DNA of 64,000 bases, from NCBI GenBank assembly GCA_014905825.1, contig JACGCN010000005.1, positions 434,001 through 498,000 of the forward strand, read 5' to 3'. The notes under the pieces were generated by a model. It saw only the letters and a program-made list of their open reading frames with translations. It was not told where the DNA came from and made no database searches. Shown here one piece after another: positions 34,408 through 46,131 of the stretch (position 1 is its first letter; each line of letters starts with the position of its first letter). Both the position numbers and the translations under genes were made by a program. Source of the DNA: Lyophyllum atratum. Taxonomy: Eukaryota; Basidiomycota; Agaricomycetes; Agaricales; Lyophyllaceae.

Positions 34408-35660
34408 ATGGCTTCCTCATCTCGAGCTCTAAACGCTATCCTGCCTCAGATTCCTACTGCTCCTTATGAAGCTCACCAGAAAGCCCGCACTTTTGCGTCT
34501 AGATATGTGAAATCTGCGCAATATGACACCGCGATCGACGTCCTGTTCCAAAGCGCACGAGAACTCTTCAAGACCGGGCAGGCAGGAAGTGGCGTAGATC
34601 TCGCTGGATTCATGTTGGAAGTATACGATACAAAGGGAGAACCTGTGTCAGACGAGAGTAGGGGTCAGTGGCACCGTATTTGAATCATGGGAAGTGCTGA
34701 TGGCATTCAGACAGGGAGATTAACACAGTTGATCGCATTGACTGGGTCTACTGGGTCTTGGAGGAAGACTCTCATCGATAAGGCGCTTGCGTGAGCCTCC
34801 AGCTATTCATGCTCTGCGTGAAATGGACCTAAAAGAGGCGTAGATGGTCGGCCAAACATGGCGAGTGTCCTGCTGGAGATCAGGATCTTCATCATTATGT
34901 CGGGGAGCTACACTACAAAGGTGTGTATAATTGCTTCTCATGAGGTTATATCATAACCTTGGGCTTAACAGAGGGATCCTTCGAGCTCGCCGAGCCACAC
35001 TTCCTCGCATCAGGCAAACGCGATAGCGCTCGCCTCCTTGCCGATATGTTCATAGAGTGGTCATCAGCGGGCGGAACACCAGGGCCATTTGCTCTAAAAG
35101 GCGTAATTCCGTATGTCCCGTTATTTACTGTTGTGCCCCCTGCTGAAATATCCTTAGATATTTGCAAAATGGCAATATACTGGCTGCCCGCACGTTCATC
35201 ACCCACTTCACGTCTGCCCTTTCCAAGGACCCTCAGGCTCCTCGTATACCCGTTGGCACGGACGATGAAGTGGTCATCACCAAGGATCAGGCCGTCAACT
35301 TCGCTCAGATCGCGGTCCGAACTTGCCAGCGTGCCCAGGGCGACAAGAACAAGGTCATGAGAGAGAGCTGGATAAGACTTTGCGGGACGTATCAAAGTCG
35401 AGGTGGAGTGTTGGCGTTGCCCGAAGTCCGAGCGGTATGTCGTTACTTTGAGCGCTACACTATTTGGATTATGACATCTTGTGAAGGCGCTCAATGAACT
35501 AGCAAACCTATACTTCGCGATTCCTCCGCCACGCGGGCAACAAGCCAATCCGTTTGGTGATATGATGTCTAGCTTGTTCGGAGGTCCAGCTGCAGCCCCG
35601 CCATCGCGGAGATTGGTGGCGCCTACGGGTGCTAGTGGCGGTGCTCCGGGGTTGGACTAG
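34408..35660 (+). CDS. GET4: GET pathway protein Get4
   Basis: Cytosolic helical-repeat protein that with Get5 and Sgt2 hands tail-anchored membrane proteins to Get3 for insertion into the ER. ATG 34408 gives MASSSRALNAILPQIP, then ARTFASRYVKSAQYDTAIDV and ARELFKTGQAGSGVDLAGFM, the usual N-terminal TPR-like helices. Further exons read LIALTGSTGSWRKTLIDKAL, HYVGELHYKEGSFELAEPHF, RLLADMFIEW, PFALKGVIPYL, NILAARTFITHF and ALPEVRAALNELANLYFAIP, ending in a Gly/Pro/Ala-rich tail (FGDMMSSLFGGPA) with TAG at 35658-35660. All joins use short GT...AG introns and keep the frame. Length is near 330 residues, as for fungal Get4. Confidence 0.9.
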
Positions 35661-35822
35661 GTCTTGATTTGTATTCTCTCAGCGCTGATAAGATGTTTTT
35701 GCCATTATGAGTATTGACATGAATCTCCCTTTATAAGGATAACAACAAGCAAGGATTTGACCATTAACCGTTCACAAATATCGACGAGACCCAGGACTAC
35801 GCTTGACTAAGAGATACAACAA

Positions 35823-37566
35823 TTAATAATTATCTAGCGGCAGCACATCACTCCACAGAGTGGTGGTGCGCCTGCTACAAGCGTCCTTAGAGACGATACG
35901 CTGCCCTTTTACTAATGGGACGGCAAGGATGCTCTTCTTCGCCTCCCCACCTCCGACAGAAAGAGGATGTCCAGAGGACTGAGCGATATGGCCTTTGAAT
36001 TTCGGCATGGTGGCCATCAGCTGTTCGAAGGACTCAAGAATATCGTCAAGACAAGAATCCACGGAAGCGACGGGCGTGTTTCCATGCAAGTACGAGAACG
36101 CCGTGGAGACACAAGATGACACACTGCGCGCGGGCTGTAACATCGTCCCTTCCGTGACCGGTCCCAGAGTAGCGTTAACACTTGGATTCGAGAAGGCGTA
36201 AGGGGGTGGCGGAGAGTGCGACGCGCGGGGGGTGACCTCTCCAGCATGTTCCTCTTCGCTCTCGTCGGCCTCTTGGACGGTGGCCATGTCGCACCGGGAA
36301 GGGCCAGTAGGAACTGCGTCGCAGCTCCAGACCGATGCTCGTTGGATGAGCTCACGAGCCGCCGCACCTTCGTCGTCCTGGCCTTCAATCCGAGTCTGCA
36401 CGAACGCATGCCGGACGGCCGAAGTCACGACTTTGGAGATCTCCGACATGGCTGAAGCTCGTACACCTGGTGGGCCGGGTTCAGTATGCTTGACGGGGTA
36501 AGCTACGGCTTCCAAGGCTTCCGGCATCGATGGTGCTTGTACGCATACGGGGCTGCCTCCGTTGCGCTTAACGATCCGGAGTGGGCTGACACTCTTGAAC
36601 TGTACCTCGGAAGACGAGCTTGACACAGTGGGGGAAGGAGGGGCATCAGAGAAGCGTGGCCGCATGGGTGACGCCGAGTGGAGGTCCTCATAGGCAGGCT
36701 TCCGCCTTAGCGAGGGGCTACGCAGCCTCTGCACCAAGGGCGTATCGACGATAGGTTCGGTCGCGGTGGGTGACGGGTAAGACTGATCGAAGCTGACAGG
36801 AATATTCAGGTGCGCGATGTTGGTGATGGTGGTCAAAGCAGCTCTTTTGTGTGTTTTCCCACCTTTTCGAGTCCTCGGGGGTGTACTTGTAGTGAACGGC
36901 AGCTTCAAAAAGGCGGGTAACGCGTTCTGTTGGCGATGGTCGTGATCCCCAGTGAAGAGTAAACATGGAGAAGCTAAATTCGAATCCAAGAAGGGGTCCA
37001 GAGTGGTAACACCAGAGAATTCGTTCGTGTCCTCGGTTACCTCGTTTCCGGCGTGCGAGGAGGTGCTTGGGGAAGTTCTCTCGTGGTCATCGGTGACTGT
37101 CTTTGTAGACGATTTCACAAGTAGACCTGTAGGCAAGGTTGATAGAGTGCCGTCGGGAGAACCTCGGTGAACATTGAGAATACTACGGAGAGGCGGAGTC
37201 GAGGAAAAAGCCGGCGAACACCTCAAGCTTTCTTGCCGATGGGCATCCGCGCATATCGTCTTCTGGACCGCGTTCTGAGAGGACGTAGGTAACGTCGGCG
37301 AAGGAGCAGAGCATGGTACGAGTATAGTACCTGGCAAGATTGAGTTTAGTTGATGTTGCGAGGTCTAGGAGCTCACCTCGACAGCGCTCTATACCTCCCG
37401 AGCCACATTCTAGATCGATGTTGAGTGGATATGGCACCACGGTCGATGTTTCTCGGTACGGAAATGCATTCGGCGAGCGAAGGGAAAACAAAGCTAGGAT
37501 AACAGTCCAGACATAAAAGAGTGTGTTGATAAATGAGCGCAATAGTTGTTGTACGAGGGAAGCCAT
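35823..37566 (-). CDS. Single-pass membrane protein with long Ser/Pro/Thr-rich disordered tail
   Basis: Two exons. The first starts at ATG 37566 (MASLVQQLLRSFIN) with one hydrophobic segment TLFYVWTVILALFSL, then IDLECGSGGIERCRG. A 46-base intron (about 37328-37374) joins it to TILVPCSAPSPTLPTSS and a 500-residue exon. That exon is rich in Ser, Thr and Pro (for example PPSPTVSSSSSEVQFK and SHSPPPPYAFSNP) and has no fold that I recognise; a short ordered part near the end reads VDSCLDDILESFEQLMATM. The stop is at 35823. The protein is probably anchored in a membrane by its N-terminus with a phosphorylatable cytosolic tail, but this is inference. The long open frame of high GC third bases supports a real gene. 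Tail-to-tail with GET4. Confidence 0.65.
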
Positions 37567-40150
37567 GGGAGAATGGGTCAAAGAGCCTGAGAGTCAGGCG
37601 ATATCTGATGTCTCGTCTTTTGTGGTGTCGCGAGTTGGGGCTGACATCGTAGACCCGCCCTGCGTCGAGGGCCAAGTTTTCAACTCTGGTAATGGCTGAC
37701 TGATCGAGGCCGAAATTAAGTCCCGCGAGTTACGTCGATCGTTGTGCCCTCTGAAATGCTTGGTGCTTGACGCAGCAGCTATAATTAGGTATACCTTCAA
37801 CTATGACAGTATCATGACGAGAAATCGTGAAAGGATTGGAAGTTCTTCGGCGATCCTAGATCTAAGTCGCAAGTTTCTCGGGAGCAGGAGCAGAGACAGT
37901 GCTTCCGAAAATTCAGTATCTTGTCATATTGCTCTAGGATTAGATAGTTCAGTAAAAGATGACGAGATCTACCTTGAACTTCAAACGTCATTACTTTGAA
38001 TCCAATAACTACTGCTTGGTTCGAGGAACAGGCAGCGCTGGTTTCCGGAATTTCAGTAACTGTCACGGTGAAAAAACGTACAGCGCGACGAAATTGCCTA
38101 TATCTTGCTAGACAGACTCCCGAGAATCGAATAACCTCTGCCAACATCCGGAAAGAATGGGTCAAGGACTACGGATTTCCTGCTGGCGATGGAATGTTAT
38201 GACGCCGTCCACCATAATTCTAGTGCGCATTGTACATAGGCTTGGTATCAGCAGAGGCAAATTCGGAATGGCAACATGTTCGTCCAGTGCCGTCCGAGTC
38301 GTCGTAGGCGTTGCTGATTGAAATGTCCTCGGAAGGACCCGAGGACCATCAGTTTTCAAATTCTAACCCCGATCATCTCATACCATATACGCTCTTCCTG
38401 CTCCAGACATCCTTGCCTCGACAATGTAACGTGCTGCACTACTGCTGGATCAGTGTGGCTCCAGTATCTGAATTAGAATCATTGGTACGGATGCCTCAGA
38501 CTCTTGACAAGCTGTTGTCCAGGCAGAAATCTTTTGCAACGGGTATCGATGGACTCTCGCGCTACGACTTTGGAAACCTATAACCGCCACCAAGCTCTCG
38601 CAGGGCTACTGCATGCTTTCAAAATGACTGGATACAAAGAAGAGGTCGACGTTGGGTGACCTCTTTTCCCTTCGCGTCGGGAGCCAATATCATCCCCTAC
38701 GCGTAGGCAACATGGACGTCTTTTCTAGGCTCGGACTCTCCATTGGCATACCGCACTGATTCGTCATCCGTCCCTCCGAAGCTGATTTGGTTTAAGATTA
38801 AGGGTGAGGCTCATAAGAATGTAAGTCCCTTGCTCCGTTGCGACCGCAGGAGACCTTATAATCCCGGGACAGATTGAATGATGTCGAACTCGAACCTATG
38901 CAAGCGCTCAGTCGTGGACCTGAAAATGTTCTGCCTGTCCAGAAACCACAGCCATGTTGTTACACGCAGCACCGACGTCGCGTCCGAATTTCTTCGCCGA
39001 TTAGGATATCCCTGGGACTCGAATGACATCTTGTTTTCAAGGAGACTCCGGAACGTCATCAATGGTGCGTTTCTATGATCATCATCGAGAAAGAGCCGCG
39101 GCACTGCTCTGGATCATATTTTTCTAGGAGATAGCGTAATACCGTCTCGGATGGTCTGTCTGTTGGGGAATTTGCTTGCCTATTCTCAAGCAGAGTTCGC
39201 CCCTACCTGAGTCCCACCCCCCTTTATGGCTAAATTTCCCCCGTAAGGACCAGGGGGCGTCTAACAGATATAAGTTGGATTCATTCTGCTGGACAGAATC
39301 TTTACAGACAAGGTCTTCGATCCCTTCTATTCGTGAGTCTAGCAAGCCAAAGCACCTTGCGGTACTCTACTTACCGCCCATTTTGACCCCAGCTGATGCC
39401 CTTAGAAATGAAGTGGAAATGCGACCCTCCCGAGGAACCTATACGAAGCCGTTGTGAGCATGCCATAAGCGATGCAGCTGTAAACTACCGGAGCGGGTTT
39501 ATAGACGACTTCATATTCGTTGAAGCCACTGTTTGGTACGTAATTCCGCCTGCCAGTGACTTCAGCGGTTCTGACTATACAGATTGATTTAGTGACGCTG
39601 ATAGCAACACGAACACTATCACTGTAAACTATAAAACTGCCCCACTACAGATAAGCGGTAGGCATGTCTCTGCTGAACTATACCTGGATGGGCCCGGCTG
39701 TGAGCTCGAGAAAGTTATATGGTATCCTGAACGAAGTGACTGAACAGCTGAGGAAGAGCCTGAGTCTGCAGTAGAAGGACGAAGACGTGAAAGAAGATCC
39801 CGTCGGGGAGGGTAGTCACAACATCAGCGGTGGAGGAAACATCCCGCAGTGCTCTGTCGTCGCGCAACCTACACCCCTCTGTATTGAATACATTGTGACT
39901 TCCGGGCTCCCTAGACTGGTCTTACATTGGCACATGAGGTGATATTCGTCGCTGAGCAAGAATTGAAGGATACTCAAAAATCTATATAAAGTCAAACTTA
40001 ATATCCGTTCCGACAGATGTTGTGGTCGACCTAGGACAGTAATGTGTTATGATTCATGACTCCTGTGACAAAGGATATAATTGTGGTATCATAGATATAC
40101 AGGGAGATTTTTGCAAGTCTGACGCACATGGTACATTTCCCCTGCGGGTA
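37567..40150. other. 2.6 kb without an assignable gene
   Basis: Plus-strand frames at 37742-37999, 37996-38202, 38311-38583, 39176-39457 and 39396-39587 follow one another, with possible splice sites between them, so a multi-exon gene could exist. The peptides (for example AWFEEQAALVSGISVTVTV and DDFIFVEATVWYVIPPASD) match nothing I know. The first 170 bases are upstream of the minus-strand membrane-protein gene. Confidence 0.3.
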
Positions 40151-41458
40151 TCAATGACCACTATGTGTGCTTTGCAGCCGTTGCAAGAAGTCTTCCTTCT
40201 CTGGCGCAATCCTCGCATTGATATGGTTTTGGATCTGATCAGCACTTAAGCCTTTCGCTCTTGCATCCAGAATATAGTCCTGGAATTCGCGTAAGACGCG
40301 AGCTAGAGGCTTCGTAGAAATTTGTAGGAGGCGTTCCTCCCTGCCCTGCCCTATCAAGGTCTGGAAGTCCGGCATCACTTCTTGCAACGACTCCTTCACT
40401 TCGGCGACTCTATCCTCCACGGCTGCAAGAGGTGTCTGTCCATAAGCGTTCTCCAGGAAGAGCTCTTCGGTTGAACGCTCTAGGAGAGACAAGGCCACCA
40501 TGAATTTTCCGCTATCTGCGGCGTAGTGCAGGGAGGTTTGTAAAAAGTCGTCCCGGAGGTGTATTTGACTGACGTCGACATCCCGAATAATGTCGAACAA
40601 CCTTGGCTCACTTTGCAGAACCTTGCAATGGAGAGGGAAAGCGATGGACATTTCAGTTGGTGGTCTACCTCTGGGTTCGCCCGGAGCATCATTCTGGGCT
40701 AGAACCTGGCGAGAGGGATGAGTGGGATCTTGAGCGTATGCGAAGTATTCCGTATTCCCGATGCGTCGGTAGCTATTCTAAGTGGAGACTGCAATCAAGA
40801 TCTTCGCCTAATTCCAGATAGTCAGAGACCACGCACCTTGCGATAAAAACCAACTGAAAGATCGACTTGATCGCGGATAGCATTGCTTGATTGATATACG
40901 CTGAGAACCGCGGGCCAGACAAACACAAAGGGGTATTTGCAGCGATAGAGTTCATGAAATTTCGCGAGTGCCGCCGTACCAAACCCTTTCTGTCGATCAG
41001 TTTCGGCTTCGATGGCGAGTTCTTCAACGACTGGCGGGTCCGTTGATCATCCATCGTCAGCGTCGACTTCAACTAAGAGAAGAGTTGCTAACATATAAAA
41101 TTGACCCCATCGAGCTCTCTTCCAAAACATCCAATGCCTCGCTGATACGGACGGCCGTTATAGAATTTCGAACGAAATTTACCACTCGTTTGCTCGAAAA
41201 GAGTCTTCGCGAAGTTATATAAGCCCTGGGTCGCTCAGCAAGTAGCTAATATAATAAGGCAGCATAAATTACTTCCGATAAGTCTTCGAGAGCCAAATGA
41301 AAATCGCCTGTGCGTTGAGCCGCACTTCGACCGATTTCGAATCCCTCGATATGGCCAATGTTTCGGTCTCCAGAAAGTATTATGTCAAACTTGAATGGTC
41401 TAGCAGCGCGAGTACCATGACCATACACCGACGTAACTGGGTTCAGCGTGATAGCCAT
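40151..41458 (-). CDS. GNAT acetyltransferase-like protein with ankyrin repeats
   Basis: ATG 41458 opens with MAITLNPVTSVYGHGTRAAR, PFKFDIILSGDRNIGHIEGF and GDFHLALEDLSE. Choosing the acceptor TATATTAG gives LLAERPRAYITSRRLF, ITAVRISEALDVLEES and GSILYVSNSSL, then VEELAIEAETDRQKGFGTAA: RQKGFG is the acetyl-CoA loop (R/Q-x-x-G-x-G) of GNAT enzymes. It continues AVLSVYQSSNAIRDQVDLSV, YRRIGNTEYFAYAQDPTHPS and, in one long exon, ankyrin-like QTSLHYAADSGKFMVALSLL and NAYGQTPLAAVEDRV, then a helical tail ending STHSGH. One intron uses an unusual donor (GTTGAA). The GNAT part would use acetyl-CoA on an unknown acceptor; the ankyrin part probably binds a partner. It is transcribed divergently from ARV1, about 156 bases apart. 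Confidence 0.68.
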
Positions 41459-41614
41459 GACTTATGACTGCGATCGTGTGAGTGTCCTGCGGAAATGTGG
41501 GGCGTGGCTACGCGACTCCTCATCTTGCCTTTATATGGTGGTGTGACGCGTTGCGTTGATCACATGCGTGTAACAGATGGTGGATCGTCACGACCCGGGC
41601 CATTCTTCAACCAA
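41459..41614. promoter_or_regulatory. Short divergent promoter region (GNAT-ankyrin gene / ARV1)
   Basis: Only 156 bases separate the two start codons, so the two genes must share upstream control sequence. It includes TTTATATGG near 41530 as an A/T-rich core element; no specific factor site is recognised. Confidence 0.4.
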
Positions 41615-42965
41615 ATGCCCATCTGTACAACATGCACAAGCTTCACGCCCTACCTCTACACCGTCTACCAGTCAGCCTATAACCTCAGATTGGAACAGTG
41701 CGTCCGTGTCCTCCCATACCTTCCCGTATACCGAAGCACTAACACCCAACAGTCAAAATGCCATTCATTCGCAGACCCATACGTAGAGCATGATTCGTTG
41801 ACTCTGCTTCTTGATCTTATTCTGCTGAAACGGGGTGTATACCGACATCTGTTGTATAACCGGGGTACGGAGCCACGGAGACCGACGGTTGGGTCTAAAG
41901 ACGACCTGACACCAAGCGAGGTGGATTTGGGAGTATCACTACGAAACAGGGAGCGGGTACGCCTTTTTGTTGCTTTGCTGCGGCCAGCCGGATGGATTTC
42001 AAGCTGAATAATATGCTTTAGAAGCGCTGGCTTCATGTTTTACGGCTCGGAGGTGCACTTATGGTACTCGATGCATGTAAGCTTGGTGATCAATCTCTGC
42101 CTCCTGTACTCACACATTTGACGCGTCAAAGTCATAAGATGGAGCCATCTAAGTGAGTATGTCGCAATCATGTCTTCTTCGATGGCTAACTGCTTATAGA
42201 CCCCGACCAGCCCACCAACCTTTCACCTTGGACCGAAGAGACGATGAATGGAGTGCTCCGCGTCTTCATTGGATGCTGTGTTGGTAAGCTAATAAAAAGC
42301 ATCCGTTAGGCCTCGATTAGTTTAAACCTCTGTGCAGAAACTATAGCGTTCCACTGTGGCGTTATTATCGCGTGTTACATTATGCTGCATCTCATTTCAT
42401 GGGTGCAAACCTGGCGATACCGCGGAAGAATGCCCCCAAACTCTGACATCAAACGCGAATTCAGGTCCGTTTCATTCACCGCTCTATTCCCCTCTAATTG
42501 GCTAAGTAAGTCTGCAGGTTCTCACTGATACCACTGACACTGTTCTATTCCTCCTTGACGAAGCTCTTTCTCTTGTTTCTCTTGTCGATTTGGCGGCCCA
42601 CACCGACACCAGCGGATCCCTCCGACTCATGGGGCGGGAAATTCCTCTATGATAACTTCATTATCAACGCTTTCAAAGTCTCCGATGACGATGAGGTGGA
42701 CCGTGAATGGGTCATCCGCAACGTCCTAGGCGGTATGTCAGCTGGTTTCGGTCTGCGTGGTGAGCTGTACCCAGTTTGAAGGCTAGAGCCCATGCCTGAC
42801 GTTCGCGTTCAATGCGAAGTGGTCCTGGACATCAACCCGATCTTTACGTCTATCATTATCCTGGCGGGGTGGCGCGTCAAGACGGGAGTTGCTAGTGTAG
42901 TGAGTGGATGGGTCGGCGGGGACGAGATGACTGGTGAAGCGTGGCGGGCGTATAGTATCCCTTGA
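41615..42965 (+). CDS. ARV1: ER sterol/lipid homeostasis protein Arv1
   Basis: ER membrane protein involved in sterol distribution and GPI-anchor synthesis. The start at 41615 (MPICTTCTSFTPYLYTVYQS) is chosen because the Arv1 homology domain begins with this Cys-x2-Cys motif; an upstream in-frame ATG at 41495 would add unrelated residues. After an intron the second pair follows (LEQCSKCHSFADPYVEHDSL), completing the zinc-binding C4 set, then LLLDLILLKRGVYRHLLYN. Later exons hold membrane segments: WLHVLRLGGALMVLDAF, CVETIAFHCGVIIACYIM, LTKLFLLFLLSIW, and the last exon VVLDINPIFTSIIILAGWRV ending EAWRAYSIP, TGA at 42963-42965. The joined frame is continuous. Confidence 0.92.
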
Positions 42966-43385
42966 TCATGATGTCCAGCCAACGAGTGTAACAAGGACAG
43001 TCTACCGATACAGGATTGATCCAGTCGCGACAATGACAGGAGATGTCGAATGATGTGAACCCCGGTTGGCTATGCCACGCCACAGTTTTTGCAAAGAAGA
43101 TTGAGGTACCGAGGTTTAGTTTGACTTTGGACTACATTGTTGCTTCCGACTGAGCCTAGCATGGTGCCGTGGCGCGATTTCGCCACCCATCCTTGCAGAT
43201 TGGACCTTCCTGCTAGGGACTGGGAGTGATTTTGAGAGGTTGATGGCTCAACGACAAGATTGAACTCCAATTGTCTTCCGAGGGGCCTCTAAAAATCTAC
43301 CCTATAGCGACAGGCGACTTTTCTACGTTTATACCCGATGAAAGTCGATATTGACCCTTTAGATGTCCGGGTTCTTGATGAAGTC
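42966..43385. other. Convergent intergenic region
   Basis: 3' flanks of ARV1 and the first ABHD11-type gene. A second in-frame stop of that hydrolase lies at 43359-43361 (see findings). Nothing else is seen. Confidence 0.4.
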
Positions 43386-44792
43386 TTATACAAGCTTCTT
43401 GAACTCGCGTGGCCTATCGCTAGTGTCAGCAGTAATTCCGCATAGTCACGAAAGTGCAAATACCTGTCGCCATGAACTGCCGTTCCAGAACAATTATATT
43501 GAGGGTACCACGCTGGGAATAAAACGAGGATATAACATACCCCAATGACCCGCATCAAGTGTTTCCAGTTTGAGATTAGGGAAGAACGACTCCATCGGTC
43601 CCAGACTATGGCGATTGATAAATCTGATCTCAAAAAAATGCATGAGCTGCCTCAAAAAGCATTCATATCGCGGCGGCGGTACTCACGCGCTCTGGCGACC
43701 TTTGATGAACAGCGTGGGGCCCTCCCACGTCCGGTCGCCTGGGAGATAAGGGAAGGAGCCAATCTCGGGAATAGCTTCGCCGAATGTGTCCAGCGGGACG
43801 CGGAACTTGGCGTGTGGCTCGCTGGATGAGAGGGGGTCGAGGTTCGTCAGGAGGAATTGCCGTGTGTCGGGATCCTGTTCCAGTGTAAGCTCTTTACTTA
43901 GTAGATGTACAGAGCGGGACCCTGATGAACTACGCACCGACTCGTAGGCTTCCAGCACCTCGAGCGCCTCCTTCCGCGACGTGATCTGCTTGCGCTCAAT
44001 CTCCTGCATGCCCTCGATGTACCCCTTAAACTCCGGCGATAGCTCAGCGCGTACCGGCGCAATGTCTACGATGACCAGCTTAGATAGTATATGTGCATTC
44101 GAGGGTTCGGAGAGTGAAGGGTCGAGCGCGACGGACATGGCAGCTTTCCCTCCCCTGGTGGAGTTAGCTTACGGCTCTCGTGAGGAGGAGGAGGAAGACA
44201 TACATAGAGTGTCCCAGGAGAGTGATGTTGGAGAGTGAGTGTGAGTGCAGGAAGTGCAGGACGTCGGCGGCCATGGCGGGGTAGGTCATGGGCTGGACGT
44301 GGGGTGAGGTTCCGTGATTCCGTAGATCCTGTAGTCTCGCATGAGCACGTTGTACACTCTGTTAAGGCGAGAAGAAGAGTTACAATAGCGTAGACGGGTA
44401 TGTTCAAGTCCTTCATAAAGAGCTTGGATAGCGACCTAAAGTTCCGCTTGGAGCCTCTGTTTTTCAGATGATTAATAAACTGGCGCGCATTTTGAGGCTT
44501 GATATTTCGCGACTCACAATAGCCCATGGAGGATAACCAAGGCCCCTTCCGTCTTATTCCCGTCTGGTGGGATGTAAGCCGCATAGTCGAGATCCACAAC
44601 GTTCTGCTTCAGCGCATGGGATGCGAAGGTTGCCCGTGCAATGCCTTCTCTCCAGCCTAGATGGAAATGATGGTAAGGAATTCTTCGCACGTGTATAATG
44701 AGAGAAAGGATATGTTTACATGTTGGTGCTACCCTCAGCGCAGCTCCAGGCCGAATTCGCGACAAGCATGTTGAGAGCGTTGGAAATAACAT
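43386..44792 (-). CDS. ABHD11/Imo32-type mitochondrial alpha/beta hydrolase, copy 1
   Basis: From ATG 44792 the N-terminus (MLFPTLSTCLSRIRPGAALR) is rich in Arg and Ser without acids, a mitochondrial presequence. Exons join as DLDYAAYIPPDGNKTEGALV-ILHGLL, GSKRNFRSLSKLFMKDLNIP, VYAIDLRNHGTSPHVQPMTY, AMAADVLHFLHSHSLSNITL and the nucleophile elbow LLGHSMGGKAA, the ABHD11 signature. Then VIVDIAPVRAELSPEF, REFLLTNL-like and GSFPYLPGDRTWEGPTLFI, FFPNLKLETLDAGHW with the catalytic His, and RPREFKKLV. Ser, Asp and His positions are all present. The frame stops at TAA 43386-43388 inside the conserved C-terminal helix, nine codons before the next stop. ABHD11 in animals protects lipoylated mitochondrial enzymes and hydrolyses diacylglycerol; the role here is inferred. 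A paralogue lies at 52443-53791. Confidence 0.85.
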
Positions 44793-45147
44793 TCGTTGAA
44801 TCGGATGACTCGGGATTGACGGAGTTGCCCGGCCCGATGACTACCCCAACTTCGAGTATCTGTCCACCATTTTTTATAGGTCTCGGAATCTTGAAGGAGC
44901 TAAGTCGAGTCACATTTTGATTGCAAGGATAGCGGAGATAGCAGCGCAACAGAAAGCAGTACGTAGGTGATCATAGTATGTAGATATACAAAAGTCCATG
45001 ATGCTAACAAGATAACCAGCAAAACAGCAAAACAGGGAGAATTGATAGTACACGGGGCATGAACGTTCATGAATTAAGGTATCCGAACCAATAACGAAGA
45101 CAGTCCGAGATCGTAAGCAGATAGTAGAAAATTATCTCTCTGATACC
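44793..45147. other. Intergenic, no gene seen
   Basis: Upstream region of the hydrolase copy 1 and 3' flank of the secreted protein gene. No coding signal is seen. Confidence 0.4.
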
Positions 45148-46068
45148 TCATCCGCAGTTAAAGTAGTTGCCGGGGATGACATTCGGGCATCCTTGCGTAT
45201 CTATCGGGCCAAGACACATGGCAAGCGTCAGGGGGGTTCACAAACAGCTTGGAAAGGAGGTCTCGCACCTCTGTTCACAGGGCAATCAGCCGGGTCATCA
45301 CAACACCTGATACAAGCGCGGGGACCAGCAGGTTCGACGAGCTCGACGTAATGGTTATATCTAACAGCCCAACCCACCAAAAATCAACATCAACTCTGAA
45401 GAAAACTCGGGACGGGGGAAAACGTACCCCAAGCACTTGCTTCCCTCTGGATTTCCCCGACCGCCAACTCCGCCACTGGAGTCGTACTGGCCACCGACAT
45501 CACGGGGGTTGAGGCGATCGACGAGTTCGGGCCTGATACAGCCAGTCACTAGAAAAAGGAGGCGTTCCAAGTCAGATATGGTTTGAAGGGATTGCTAGTC
45601 CTTGAAGAAGGAGTGCTCACGTTGCGTGTAACGCTTGCCGTTCCTCCCCTTGCCCGTCTTAAGCGCGACATTGCGCCAGAACTGCGCGGACAGCTGTCCT
45701 TGCTGCGGAGAGTACCGTCCGGCAGGCGAGCAGTAGGTCTTCATCCCGCCCGGATGCTCGCTGTCTCCGATATCCGTGTGCGGGTTACTGTACCATGGCG
45801 GGGGCATGAGATGTCGAGAAGGGTCTGGGCGATAATGTTGTATAGGCTTACCGAGGCATGATCATACTGCGGAGGTTACAGTATCATAAGTACCACGTCA
45901 AGTACGCAAAATAGGGAGCACGTACCAGAAGTTATCGGCATTGGTAATAGAAACGATGTTGTCCGCTGACTGCCTAGACTCCAGAAGTGTGTCAAGGCCG
46001 CCAGGGGAGGCAAGTGCAAAGGGGACAGCAGAGAGCGCGAGGAGAACGGTGGAAAGGAGGTACTGCAT
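45148..46068 (-). CDS. Small cysteine-rich secreted protein, conserved in basidiomycetes
   Basis: ATG 46068 gives a clear signal peptide (MQYLLSTVLLALSAVPFALA), then SADNIVSITNADNFWC and, after introns, MIMPR, TDIGDSEHPGGMKTYCSPAG, LSAQFWRNVALKTGKG, LTGCIRPELVDRLNPRD, GGQYDSSGGVGGRGNPEGSK, CLG, YNHYVELVEPAGPRACIRCC, PADCPVN and finally DTQGCPNVIPGNYFNCG, TGA at 45148-45150. I recall this pattern (aspartate/glycine-rich QYDSSGG block and a CC pair followed by IPGNYF) as a widespread secreted family of wood-decay and ectomycorrhizal fungi without an assigned role. The cysteines probably form disulfides. A TATA box lies 56 bases upstream of the start. Confidence 0.8.
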
Positions 46069-46123
46069 CGTTCGTACTAGAAGTCGATCTATGTGGATGA
46101 AAGATCGACAGAGGAAAAGTCTG

Positions 46124-46131
46124 CTTTTATA
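46124..46131 (-). promoter_or_regulatory. TATA box of the cysteine-rich secreted protein gene
   Basis: Reads TATAAAAG on the minus strand, about 56 bases before the ATG at 46068. Confidence 0.5.

Noticed and set aside
41000..41110. In-frame stop in the GNAT-ankyrin gene
   Set aside because: The TGA is removed by a 43-base intron with donor GTTGAA and acceptor CGCCAG, which joins SNSSL to VEELAIEAE in frame.
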